Positions 1-10,400 of a stretch of 64,000 nt of DNA are shown one piece after another. Source of the stretch: Lineus longissimus (Eukaryota > Nemertea > Pilidiophora > Heteronemertea > Lineidae). The stretch spans positions 682,001 through 746,000 of the forward strand of contig NC_088321.1 of assembly GCF_910592395.1 (NCBI RefSeq), given 5' to 3'. The position numbers were made by a program, and so were the translations under genes. A model generated the notes under the pieces. The model did no database searches. It was given only the letters and a program-made list of their open reading frames with translations, and was not told the DNA's origin. Each line of letters begins with the position of its first letter. The first letter of the stretch is position 1.

Positions 1-2693
1 CTTCAACTTTTTCTTCTTAGATTTCTTCACACCACAATCCACATCAACTTCACCCTTAATCGATTTCTTTTTCTTTTTCTTACGCTTAACATCTTCCACA
101 TCTGAACCTACCCCTTCATCTTCCCCTGCATTATCCACCTTCCTTTTTCTCTTAGGCTTCTTTATACAATCCCCATCACCCAAGTCACCATTTTCTATTC
201 CATTGCCTATAATCTTTTTGTCTTTTTTCGACTTTTTTTGAGCTACTACAGTCAAAACTTCCTCAGAATCAGTCGGACTTTTTCGTCTCGACTTTTTCTT
301 ACCAGACAAATTACAATCCTGTTCCGTATCAACAGTTTCTAATTCCCCATCACAACCAGACTTATCCTTCCTTTTCACCTTCTTAGACTTTTTCTCACAA
401 TCTACCACATCATCCATCACAACTTCCTCAACATTTCTACTTCCATTCTTCTTCTTCTTCTTGGTAACAACCTCAGTCACACTATCAACACCAGGTTTTT
501 CCATTTCTAAAGTTTCATTCCTTTTAGATTTCTTTCGTTTCCTGTCCTTGGCCACAACACCATTCTCATTCACCACATCCGAACCATCTCCAGATTTCCT
601 CAACTTCTTTCGACCTTTTATCACAGATAAACCAGCATCACTCTCACAAGACCCGGAACTATTCAACCCCCCATCATCGGACAACTTTAGACCAGATTTA
701 TTCGATTTCAAATCAACAGCTTCGTCTTCCGATTCCGAATCTGACGAACTAGATTCTGATTCGTAGCAGTTCTTCATCTTTTTTGTTTTCCCGCGTATCA
801 CCGCCGAACTGGTGTTCCCGTATCGTTCCCGCTTCGCCTCCTTTTCCCGCTGTTCATGCAGTGTTTTTCTCATCCGTTTCAGGAGGTCTTGCTCCGATTT
901 CTCGACGCGTGAAAGTTTGCCGTTGGCCCCCAGACCGTGCCTCGCACCCCTGGAAAAGGAACGATGTCTTACTTCAGGAAGGAGCAAAACGGCATAGAAA
1001 GGATGGTGGAATGCCGATTTTAGAACTTGTTTGATTCATCTAGAGGTTAGGTAGTCATGACAACATTGGCAGCATCAGAACAGAGTGCTCATCAAGAGCT
1101 GGCAATGGAAAATGCAATGGCTACAGATGAACTAAGCCCGGCAAAATGGGGAATTGAGAAAAGCCAGGGCACCATCTACTTACTTATGAGCTGTCCTACC
1201 CCCACACAGTCTAAACATCTCTTCGTCTGTTCGTTTAGACGACCTGTCCAAGTTCTCCTCCTCTGAACTTTCTGATGTCTCATCCGCCTCGGTTTGCCGC
1301 TTCTCTTCGATGCCGTCTTTCATCACTGTGCTCGACTTAAAAAAAACAAGAGCAGTCTTGAATCGAGAAATGGTAAATGGTAGATCATCACCTGTTGCTT
1401 CTTGTTAAACTGGGTGATGTTGTCAGTCTGGGGTTGTAACCACTGTTTTCCTCAGTCCATTCCTCGGCATGACGCACCTGCATGATGGACCAAGGTGAGG
1501 CGTGCATAGATCGTGACATCTCATTTCAGTTTTTTCATCACCTCACCTTGACGAATCTTCCATACAGCAGTGACTTGCTATTCAGCATCTTCTGTGTGTC
1601 AGGTCTCTTGCTGCTCAACGGGCCCGACTCCTCCGCCATCTTGACGCTGATTCCTGCCTCCGTGTCGTCCACCTTGATGTTACTGGCCGCCTTATTGAAG
1701 GCGTGATCCCACCAGCGGAACGTGAACTCATCACCAGCATTGTGGCCAACCTGGAATAATAATAAGTTGAACAGATGTTTTAGGTTTTTTACAGTGTTCG
1801 TTATTTTTTGAATACCAGGATTTGTTTTACGAAAGTACCGGGGCTACTTTGTCACGTTCTCTGTACATTCACTAGTCAATGAGATCCAGTAGAATCTCTC
1901 TATCAAGGACACCCTCTGGACTGACAATTGCTGTCTTTAATAGAGAGGTTTCGTGATTACAGAGGTGGGTACAAACTGTGTTCTAGCCAGGCGCCTTGTA
2001 TTAGAGATAGTTTTGAAGAAAAGAGTATATCATCAGGCAGAAGCAGAATGGGTATGGGTGGTGGCGCTTTACTAAATAAACCTGGAAGAAACACTAACTT
2101 ACCCCCTTGTTGTCAGTCTTGATCTTGACTTTGATTGCTTCTGTGATTCCACTTTCTTGACGACCAAGGCCAGAACCTGAAGGAGCAGAAATGCATTGGG
2201 TGATATGAATAGATTAGCAAATGCTTAATCTCTATGTACATTTAGTGATTTACACTATGACTAGGGCTAGGCCTTTCGGTACAAAACTGAAGTAAAAGCA
2301 TTGCTAGTCTTATTTTAAAAGCAGAATTCATGAGTTGATAGGCCCTTGCCATATTCATGTTGTAGTTGTACACACTGGCGAGGGTAGGTCTAATGACATA
2401 GGCCTACCGACTACAAGTACACACAAAAACATCATTCATATTCATCCGGCAAAAGAACAACAATATCCAATGCAAGAACGATGAAGCCACACTTGTCCGA
2501 AAATGAATTCTCACAGTACATGGCCTCTGAACGCAAGGTCCACAAAGTCTCATTAATCTAGTTTTCTAGGAAAAGGTGCAGTAATACTCCTATTATTATT
2601 TTACAAATTTTGGTATCATTTTGAGAAGTACTTACCCTCCGTCCATCCACTTTTCTCCAGCTGTGCACGTGCAAATCCCAAACCGGTCGCCAT
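1..2693 (-). CDS. GPATCH4: GPATCH4-like G-patch protein, 3' end beyond window
   Basis: Five coding exons read on the minus strand: 2636-2693, 2103-2176, 1547-1750, 1184-1335 and 1-949. All junctions have GT-AG ends and the phases agree, giving at least 478 residues before the edge. The first two exons encode the G-patch (MATGLGFARAQLEKSGWTEG, then GLGRQESGI and IKVKIKTDNKG). Exon 3 has the WWDHAFNKAASNI segment and LLYGRFVK seen after the G-patch in GPATCH4. Exon 4 has DEEMFRLCGGRTAHK, matching the conserved GRTAHK block. The remainder is a long lysine- and serine/aspartate-rich disordered tail with many KKKK runs, typical of this nucleolar protein. G-patch proteins generally bind and stimulate DEAH-box RNA helicases, so a role in rRNA or snRNA processing is inferred from the family. 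No stop codon is reached at position 1. The ATG is the only methionine directly ahead of the G-patch. Confidence 0.9.
1887..1963 (+). repeat. Partial copy of the TACAGTAGAACCTC MITE
   Basis: Half-length copy in intron 2 of the GPATCH4-like gene. It begins CAGTAGAATCTCTC and contains the internal words GGACTGACAATTGCTGTC and AATAGAGAGG shared with the other copies. The distal half is missing. Confidence 0.6.
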
Positions 2694-3541
2694 GATTCAC
2701 ACAATTTTGACACTAGAGGCGCTGATTTCGTTCCTTACAACCAGTCATACTCCAATTGTCGCGCCTCACTCGAGCTACTGTCTCTGCCGCAGTTGGGGCG
2801 AAATGGTTAGGGAGCGAAACGGCCTGATACCTTTCGACCATTCTCCAAGCGTCGTCGATGGTGGTCATCGTTGCCAAGCCTGTCTCACTCGACCTACAGA
2901 CTATGTAAGGCTATTACCATTCTCTCAGACGTCATAGATATTAACTCACTGTGCATAATTTTCCACTCGGCATTCCCCTGGCTGAAAGTGCAGTACATTT
3001 TCGTGTACAAATTTCAGCGGATGAGTGCCGAGTGACTACAAACCAGGAAGTGATTTTCTGCTTGCAATTTTCCGTCTAAAAACCTTTATAAATGTGTTAT
3101 TATGGCCGAATTCAATTGAATTATATCAGGTACTTTGACAGCATTAAATCTTTATACTTGGTTCTTTCTAAGGAACCATAACTAATATGTTGTCACCTTG
3201 GGCAAGTCACTTTTAACATAATTTGTCATATTTTTTTCTTTTCTTCCAGCCTAGCCTAGCCTATTTAGCCCTTATAGTTTAATGTTAACATTTTCATGCC
3301 TATGTCTTCAGAAGAAAGGGTTTAAATCCACCGTGAAAGAAATTCCGCTTGTTAAAGCGTATAGAGGAATTTTGCGCTATGGCGTGGGTGTGGGTGAAGG
3401 CGGGTGTTGCCCACGGACATAGCAAAAACATCTTTCAGAACGTCGGCTCTTACCGTCAATATATGATTCTAAAGCGATTCTTCTTTTTCAGAGTCGTATT
3501 TCCTCCCTTCCATTTTTAAACCCTCCACACTGCCAGAAAAG
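2694..3541. promoter_or_regulatory. Divergent intergenic region between GPATCH4-like and Rab genes
   Basis: About 850 bases separate the two start codons, which point away from each other. I see no coding exon here. A shared bidirectional promoter is inferred from the geometry only; no convincing TATA box or initiator could be assigned by eye. Short open frames in this stretch look like chance. Confidence 0.4.
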
Positions 3542-5301
3542 ATGAATTCTCAAAAAGATTTTGATGTGAAGTACAAGGTGCTGCTGATTGGAGAATCAAA
3601 AGTCGGGAAAACGTCCCTCATTCGCTGTCTCATGGGCGATAATTTCAACAGCAGCTTGATGTCAACTTATGGTGCGTATATTGATGGACAGTTCAGCTTT
3701 AAACATCATATTTAAAGTTTACCTGTTCAGCTTAGAATTGTCGCAGTTGAGCTTGTTGCGTAAAAAGTTGAAATTTGTTAATTGAATTTGAAAATTTTCA
3801 TTGCGTAACGCACTGAATATATTCGTCAACTCTGCTGTTGTTTAGACAGATATACAAATACTATACATACCAAGTTTCAGCTAAGTTGCATGCATAACTG
3901 ACCACGGCATTGTGTATAACTGCATTCCTATTACCCCCGTGAATTTCACAGTGAATTTCTCCCTTCAAGGCATAGACTTCGTGAAAAAGATCTTTGAAAT
4001 CGATGGTGCGCGAGTGATGCTGGAAATATGGGACACTGCCGGACAGGAACGATTCCGCACAATCACCAAGTTCCATTTCCGCGGAACGCGAGGTTTACTC
4101 ATCGTGTACGATATCACGCAGAAGTCGTCGTTTGACAAGTTGACGTATTGGATGCAGAGTATTGATAAGGTGGGTGTACAGTCTCTATTGAGGACACCGT
4201 CAGGACTGACAAGTGCTGTCCTTAATAGAGAGGTGTCCTGATTAGAGAGGTCAAATTGAATGGAAACAACCAATTTGGGACCAAAACTAGTGTCCTTAAT
4301 AGGGAGGTTGTCCTTGATAGAGAGGTTGTCCTTAATAGAGAGGTTGTCCTTAATAGAGAGGTTGTCCTTAATAGAGAGGTGTCTGCTAAGGGAGGTTCCA
4401 CTGTATATGCATATCTGTCTTCACTACGGTTATGCTGGGATTCAATTTGGTACGTATATATTGGAGATTTTCAAATTCATTTACAATTTTCAAATTTTGA
4501 ACTACAGTAAGGCCTTTAAGTTGCATTCTTTTTCCAGGAAATCGACGCAGACGAACCGCCGCCGAAACTCATCATCGGCAACAAGTCGGACCTGGAAGAG
4601 ATGCGACAGGTACCGTACGTATCAGGCGAGCAGATCGCGCGGGAGAATTTCGAGCGTGGCTTCGAGGAGACGAGTGCCAAGGAAAATAAGAACGTGCATC
4701 AAGTGTTTGAGCGACTGGCGGAGATTCTCGTTGACACGTATAACCCGTCTTTGGTAAGGGGGCAGATCAGTGGAACCTCCCTCAGCGAACACCTCTCTAT
4801 TAAGGACAACCTCTCTATTAAGGACACCATCTCAATAAAGGACACTGCATTTGGTTCTAAATTGGTCAATTCCATTGAATTCGACCTCAGTGATCATGTG
4901 TCCTCTCTATTAAGGACAGCATTTTTCAGTCCTTAGGGTATCCTTAATAGAGAGGTTCTACTGTAGATCTGAAAGTCTGTTGGATGAGACAAAAAGCCAG
5001 GGTCACTTCTACTACCCGAGTGCCTATGTGCCGGCAAGTAAAAGATATCACCTAGGGCATAAGAGTGTAACCTGCAAGTGGTGGCCTAGTATCGCAATTC
5101 GAAAAACTGACTGACTAGAGATACTTCCTGAATACGTCCCAAGATAATGATGAGGCTTTTCTCTTTCAGATGAACATGTATAAGAAGAACCCAGACGGCC
5201 CTCAGAGACAGGACAAGGCGTTCGAGAGGAAGCAGAGTATTAAACTGGACCCAAACAGTATCAAACAAGTGAAACAGAAGGAGAAGTCATGCTGCAGTTA
5301 A
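3542..5301 (+). CDS. Rab-family small GTPase
   Basis: Four exons with consistent phases: 3542-3671, 3970-4169, 4538-4753 and 5170-5301, giving 225 residues. All nucleotide-binding motifs are visible: P-loop GESKVGKT at residues 17-24, switch I threonine 42, WDTAGQE at 64-70, NKSD at 125-128 and ETSAK at 154-158. The protein ends KSCCS, a cysteine pair suited to geranylgeranylation, so a membrane-traffic role on the cytosolic face is expected. The effector-region sequence GIDFVKKIFEIDGARVMLEIW and the FHFRGTRGLLIVYDIT stretch are Rab-like, but I could not assign a subfamily. Lysine sits at the Ras-13 position of the P-loop, where many Rabs have Gly, Ala or Asn. Introns 2 and 3 carry opposite-facing copies of the same MITE. 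An AATAAA at 5915 probably marks the end of the transcript. Confidence 0.92.
3740..3965 (+). repeat. Dispersed repeat ending GGCATTGTGTATAACTGCAT, copy 1
   Basis: In Rab intron 1. It shares the ordered words GTTAATTGAATTTGAAA, GACAGATATACAAATAC and GGCATTGTGTATAACTGCAT with 25235-25480, and more distantly with 27455-27645. I infer a dispersed non-autonomous element with copies in three introns or flanks. Confidence 0.5.
4177..4405 (-). repeat. TACAGTAGAACCTC MITE in Rab intron 2
   Basis: Near-complete copy starting just after the exon 2 donor. Its right end reads GGGAGGTTCCACTGTA, the inverse of the family's left terminus TACAGTRGAACCTC. The inner word GTCCTTAATAGAGAGGTT is repeated four times, so this copy has an internal expansion. 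Ends with TA fit a Tc1/mariner or pogo-type non-autonomous element. It faces the opposite way to the copy in the next intron. Confidence 0.75.
4768..4965 (+). repeat. TACAGTAGAACCTC MITE in Rab intron 3
   Basis: Begins CAGTGGAACCTCCCT and ends GAGAGGTTCTACTGTA, so both inverted termini are present. The interior matches the intron 2 copy in reverse complement. Together they bracket exon 3. Confidence 0.75.
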
Positions 5302-5940
5302 CACTGATATTTGTGATCTCAACTCTTACCACACCTGTACTCTAGCTAGTATCACTGGCCAACACCTGGTATACATGCTTCCCGAAATTGGTGGCTTGCA
5401 TAGGAACTAACTTTTTCCCCCTTGTCCGTCATTGAAGGCATTCAAATGTGTTGGTCAACCATGACTATCTCCTTTGTCCCTCCACCATAAGGCCTAGTTT
5501 CCCCTTATGACATCACTATTTCGGACACTCGGCGCCCCATTTCTGGAAAGGTGTATAGACCTGGTGGCTGGATTCCCTCAGTTTTGCAGGCACCTGGGGG
5601 CCCTGCACACTGGAGATATTCATCACGTGCGGTGATCACCAGGTCCCTGCAACAATCTCAGTGCAGCACTCCAGTCATTTGTGATTTACCAGTATTGAAT
5701 TGATAACGATTTCTTAATAATTGTAACCCAGGGTTTTCGTAGAACTATATATTTTTGTATATTTTACTTATATATCAGGAAACTGCTAATCTTGCCTGTC
5801 ATCAAAGGTCGTCTTGTTTTGACTGCTTTGAATCAGAGAGTGATCATAAGGTGCTAATTTCTCTTACTTAATTTGTTAAGATTGGTCTCAGCTGTTGATG
5901 TGATAATCAGACTTAATAAATTTACATTCCATATTTACAT
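5302..5940 (+). other. 3' UTR of the Rab gene
   Basis: Non-coding sequence after the Rab stop codon, without another supported exon. It ends shortly after a canonical AATAAA hexamer at 5915-5920. The cleavage site itself is not visible. Confidence 0.5.
5915..5920 (+). terminator. Candidate polyadenylation signal for the Rab gene
   Basis: AATAAA about 615 bases downstream of the Rab stop codon, in an AT-rich stretch. Confidence 0.5.
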
Positions 5941-6020
5941 AAACAGGTATTGTTGTTTTGATATTCCATTGAAGTCCATTGAAGAGTAGCCTGAGACAGT
6001 TGTTTCATGGGTCACACAGG

Positions 6021-6470
6021 TCGACCATCTGGCCAAGGAAGGAAGCCAACTACACCAGAGCGACCTGTCCCTAACATATAAGGAGGCAAAAACCAATATC
6101 AAAGCTGCCTACTGGACCAAGTGGAAGGAAGAGCACGAGGGATATGATGCTAATGACAATTACAACAAACTCACCAGAAGAGGCCAGGTCATCATATTCC
6201 GACTGCGAACCGGCCACAGCAGGTTACGCCATCACCTGTTTACAAAATTACGGATCGGAGACAACGACTTGTGCCCATGTGCCACGGAACCGATGACCGT
6301 GGCACACATCCTGACAAGATGTGCGAGATTGGCAGCTCTGAGAAAAGACATCTGGCCAGAAGGTACCAGCCTACAAGACCAGCTCTATGGAGACCTCCAA
6401 CAGCTGCGAAACACCATAGAATACATCAGAAGATCGGACTTGACTGTCTAGAGCGAACGAGAAGAAGAAG
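6021..6470 (+). mobile_element. 5'-truncated non-LTR retrotransposon with target-site duplication
   Basis: The sequence is flanked on both sides by the identical 14-mer ATGGGTCACACAGG (6007-6020 and 6471-6484). Between them an open frame runs to a stop at 6451. It begins VDHLAKEG, as at the end of a LINE RNase H domain, and continues through the C-terminal region with FRLRTGHSRLRHHLF and a CPCATEPMTVAHILTRC Cys/His motif. The insertion ends in a short GAA repeat tail. This is the classic product of target-primed reverse transcription: 5' truncation, a simple-sequence 3' tail and a duplicated target. It cannot move itself because the reverse transcriptase and endonuclease are absent. Confidence 0.9.
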
Positions 6471-6484
6471 ATGGGTCACACAGG

Positions 6485-7426
6485 GATGTCAAATTTCCGA
6501 TTAGGCCGGATGTCTGACTTTTTACTTTTCCGAAGTGGGATATTTGCGAGATGGATCACATCATACGAGGACAGTAGCCTTGGGAAGACGATTCGGTCTT
6601 CCGAATAAAATGACCCGATCTTCAGAATGATCCGGTCTTTAGATGATGTTGGGTCTTCAAAAGAGAATGACTTTCAGAAGAGAATGGTCTCGTCTTTAGA
6701 CGACCACGCTCAAACTCCAGAAGAAAATGCCTTGGTCTTCAGAGACAACGATCCCGTCTTCCAAAGACCATGCTCTGGTCTTTCGCAGATTCCTTGCAAG
6801 CAACTCATATTTTTCATTTGAGGGTCCTTCACTTGCCCCAGCATAGACACCAGAAACCAAAGACCTCTGATTAATGTCTCATTCAAAGGACTGTGAAGAG
6901 TCGGGAATTATAAATAGTTCTTTGAAAGCCTCGCCGGTTAATCGAGAAATACAATCCTGGGTTCTCCCCAAACCTGGGCCTATTGCGTGGCAGTCAGCAG
7001 TGTTAACCACCAGGCTATGAAGGCTCCTTGGGGCATCAATCCTATTGCCTGCTTTGGACACGGTTCATGCACGCCAAACTTCCTTTCAGTTTTAGAAAGA
7101 AAACAACAACATCTCATCAGATTTCAATGATTACTTTTTCAAATATTTGCACCTTCCTTTTACAACAAACAATTATTTACAATGTAAAAATAAATAATGT
7201 AACACTGGTATTGAAAGTTCGCTTTCTACAGTCATGATATTAGTGTAGAGGTGATCAGCTCAGTTTGAACTCTTTCAGCACAAGATTGGAATGTGGCCAA
7301 AACCTGCCTAACAATTGCAAGCCATACCAAAAATTGCATTGTAACACTGGTGAAATCATGGCAGGTAGCGTGCAGGGGTATGACAATCTTTGCCGCCTAA
7401 ATGCCACAACCAAGTTATCCCAGTAA
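6485..7426. other. Intergenic or 3' flank of the giant gene
   Basis: No coding exon supported. From about 6590 to 6780 there are imperfect repeats of a word like TCTTCAGAAGAGAATG. A tRNA-derived SINE-like element lies at 6880-7027. The 3' UTR of the minus-strand giant gene must lie just below 7427, but I found no canonical AATAAA on that strand close to the stop. Confidence 0.4.
6880..7027 (-). repeat. tRNA-derived SINE-like element, copy 1
   Basis: On the minus strand it reads CATAGCCTGGTGGTTAACAC, a good polymerase III A box, followed by a degenerate B box and then AACCCAGGATTGTATTTCT. The same order of words occurs at 30945-31193. The B box of this copy (AGGTTTGGGG) is decayed. Confidence 0.6.
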
Positions 7427-10400
7427 TCAGAGTTTCCAGAAGGACGGGAGGCTCTTAGCATTCGATTGAGTTTCCCGCTGATCATTTGAAGCACCCTGAT
7501 TCTCATGCGGAGCACTGTCTGGCGAATTTCGAACATTTTCTGCAGGATTTGGAACAGTCTCAGTCAAATTTTGAACAGTTCTAGCAGAATTCCTCATATG
7601 CCCTGTAGACGTCTTCTGCATCCCCTTGAGGATATTTGATAAAATATCATTCATTTTCTCACCAGTTTTCTCAGACTCACCATACGTCTTGACCAGTTTG
7701 TTCACAATTCCAAAATCGGATGACGTCGACACGTTTGCAGAGGTAGACGCCACTGGTTCTGATGCTTTTGGTTTGACGTCGCTTATCAAAGCCCCTGCTG
7801 TATTATCAAAAGTTACTGAAGTTTCAGCAGACAGTTTCTGACCAAATACCGGCATCTCTATTCCTTCAGGAAAAGTCAAGGCAGGCTTAACACCTTCTGA
7901 CTTGGTGGGCCGTTGTTTCACTGGTAAAGGACAGACCGTCTTGAGGCCAAGTTCCTTACGCTTTTTGCAACATTTTGGACAATTTCTGCTGTTACCCAAC
8001 TGGTGACTCGAAACCCTGCCCAAACCATAACACATTGGCACCGAGTATATCTTCGCTGGTTGTTTATTTGCCATCGCTAGTTTATTCCGATAGGCCTCTG
8101 CAATGCTATGACTTTCAGGCTTCTTATGCGGACTTGTCTTCCACCCTTCCTTTTTAACAAACGCAGCAAAAGTCGAAATGTTCTTATCTGCACCTACAGA
8201 TTTGTCAGCACCAGCACCAGCACTATCTGTCCCACTCAATAATTTATCATCTGGCAGTATTCGAGGTTTTGGTCGCAAACCTTCTGCTGCATCTGCCGAC
8301 CGACTTGCATCTTCACGTTCCCTCGGATTCGATACTGTCCTCCCATCTTCTCGCAGGAGAGCAGTTCTCCGCGAATCTTTGGCACGACCAGCAGCACTAC
8401 GTGTCCCTGGACTTGACACTTTGTCAGCATCTTCTATCGAGCAAGGTTTGGGCTGCGTCCCTTCTGCTGCGCTTGCCCCACGAGAAGCGTTTTCATGCCT
8501 CGCTGGACTAGACACTTTCTCCCGCCTATGCAAACTCCGTCCTGACCTCTCGGAAGATGAACTCTCCTCTCCTGCTTTCAAAATCTTCTCAGAGCTCGGC
8601 GGCTTCAAGTCCGAATCAGATATCGTCCGCTTTCTTGGGAGTGGCGTACGTTCCCGGTTTCTTTCTCTACGCAGCGTGATTGGAGACTTTGCTCTCTCGT
8701 GTCTATAGAATCCTGACCGATACACCCCCCTACTAGATCTCTCCCGCTCAAACCTCGGATCCAGCCGTTCTCGTCTTTCACGAATCCGATCGTTCCGAAA
8801 ATCAAATCTTGGCCTATGAATCCTGGAGTGATCGTACCTCCTCCCCCTATCTGATATAGCAGGGTATCGACGTTTAACATCCGACTCAGAACTAGGACTT
8901 TTGGAATTCGGACCGGAACGTGGATGTCTTTCATCAAGTTTAGAATCATTGTGAATGGGACCTGATCTCAGTTCTCTTTGATCAGATTGCGGACTCGGAC
9001 TTCCAGAGCGTCGTTTGTGACGAACGTCTCTACGGCCAGCTCTTGAACTTTCCGCTGATCTAACCTCGCGATGTTCAGAACTTCTCTCCCGTCTACCTCC
9101 ACATGGACTTAAAGTCTTCCCAACAAAACCCGCCTGCTCAGTACCTGATACATCTGTAGTTTGAGCAGACGTGCCTCTTTGACAAATTCCAGACTCATTC
9201 TTAGCAGTTTCGGAAAAATTCAATTTGGCACATTTCGAATCTGAAATAGATTCCGTGAAGGTCCCTTCTCTCAAAGCTAAAACGGCTGTTGCAACTGTAA
9301 ACGTCTTCACCGGCGAATTCGGACCCAACTTTTTCCTTTTTCGTCGTTTTTTACTCTTTTTTTTCGGGCCAGGGTCAACTCCACTCACTCCAGCCACACA
9401 GGCTTCTGTGGGATCACCTACAGGTTTCCATGGCGAACTGAATGGCTCTAACATTGTTTCAGTAGCCTCCGCATGCCAAAGCATTTTTTTCCTCTTTGCA
9501 TTTTGTCTTTGTCGTACCCTCTTCTTCCCTTTCTTTTTCCTGCCGGATCTCATCTCTTCCGGTGCTTTGGATTCATTCGAAGGAACTGGTGGCAACCATA
9601 ATCGCTCCCCTTGATCATGATCTGCCATACCAACAACACTTCCCTCTCGATCAGACGAACTCGCTTTTGCACCTGCAGGTACACTTTCTGTCTTGTTCTC
9701 TTTTATTGTCGGGCGACCAATACTTTTCATTTGTTCATGAGATATGTGTGTCTGCTTCTCCAGTTTCAGCACAATATCTGCAGTGTTCGCCACAACTCCT
9801 GGTGCCACAGAGGAACTGGGTCTTGCCTCTGCAGGAGAACTCATCTCTGGTTTTACTTCAACAGGTGCACTTCCTCTAACAGGTGAATTGGTTCTTGCTC
9901 TGATAGGGGGCCTTGGTCTTGCTGTGTTGGGTGAACTAGGAATGAGCTTTGGATTGACCGGCCCCGAGACCGGGAGCCCAGTTTCGACTCCACCTTGACA
10001 CATTCCCGCATCTGAACTCTCAGGCCCGTTGGCATGTGGACTTTTGGGTATTTCAATACCTTGGCTCCCCATCCCTCGAACACCTGAAGTTTCTGTCCGG
10101 CTTGAGGGAATTTTCATTGCTAGACTTGTGGCATTTGTTTGAGGATCCAGCTCCGGACTGTGCAGCATTTCTGTAACCGGTTCGGAAGTCTCTGGACTGT
10201 CATCTAGACTCAGGGGACTATCCAAATATCTTGGATTCTCTACATTTTTCTTCGTTGCTGCAACCTCTATCCCCTCGTCCTCTTCTGATTCTGGCTTCTC
10301 AGGTAAAAATCCCGAGTCCCTATCCCGATACCATCGCCCAGTCCTGCAATCAAAATCATAGTTCCCAGAAACCTTCTGTGCCCGTGTCTGATAGTTCTTT

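Noticed and set aside
7255-7536. Additional small minus-strand gene overlapping the end of the giant exon
   Set aside because: It overlaps the giant coding frame in another frame and has no domain; treated as a shadow.
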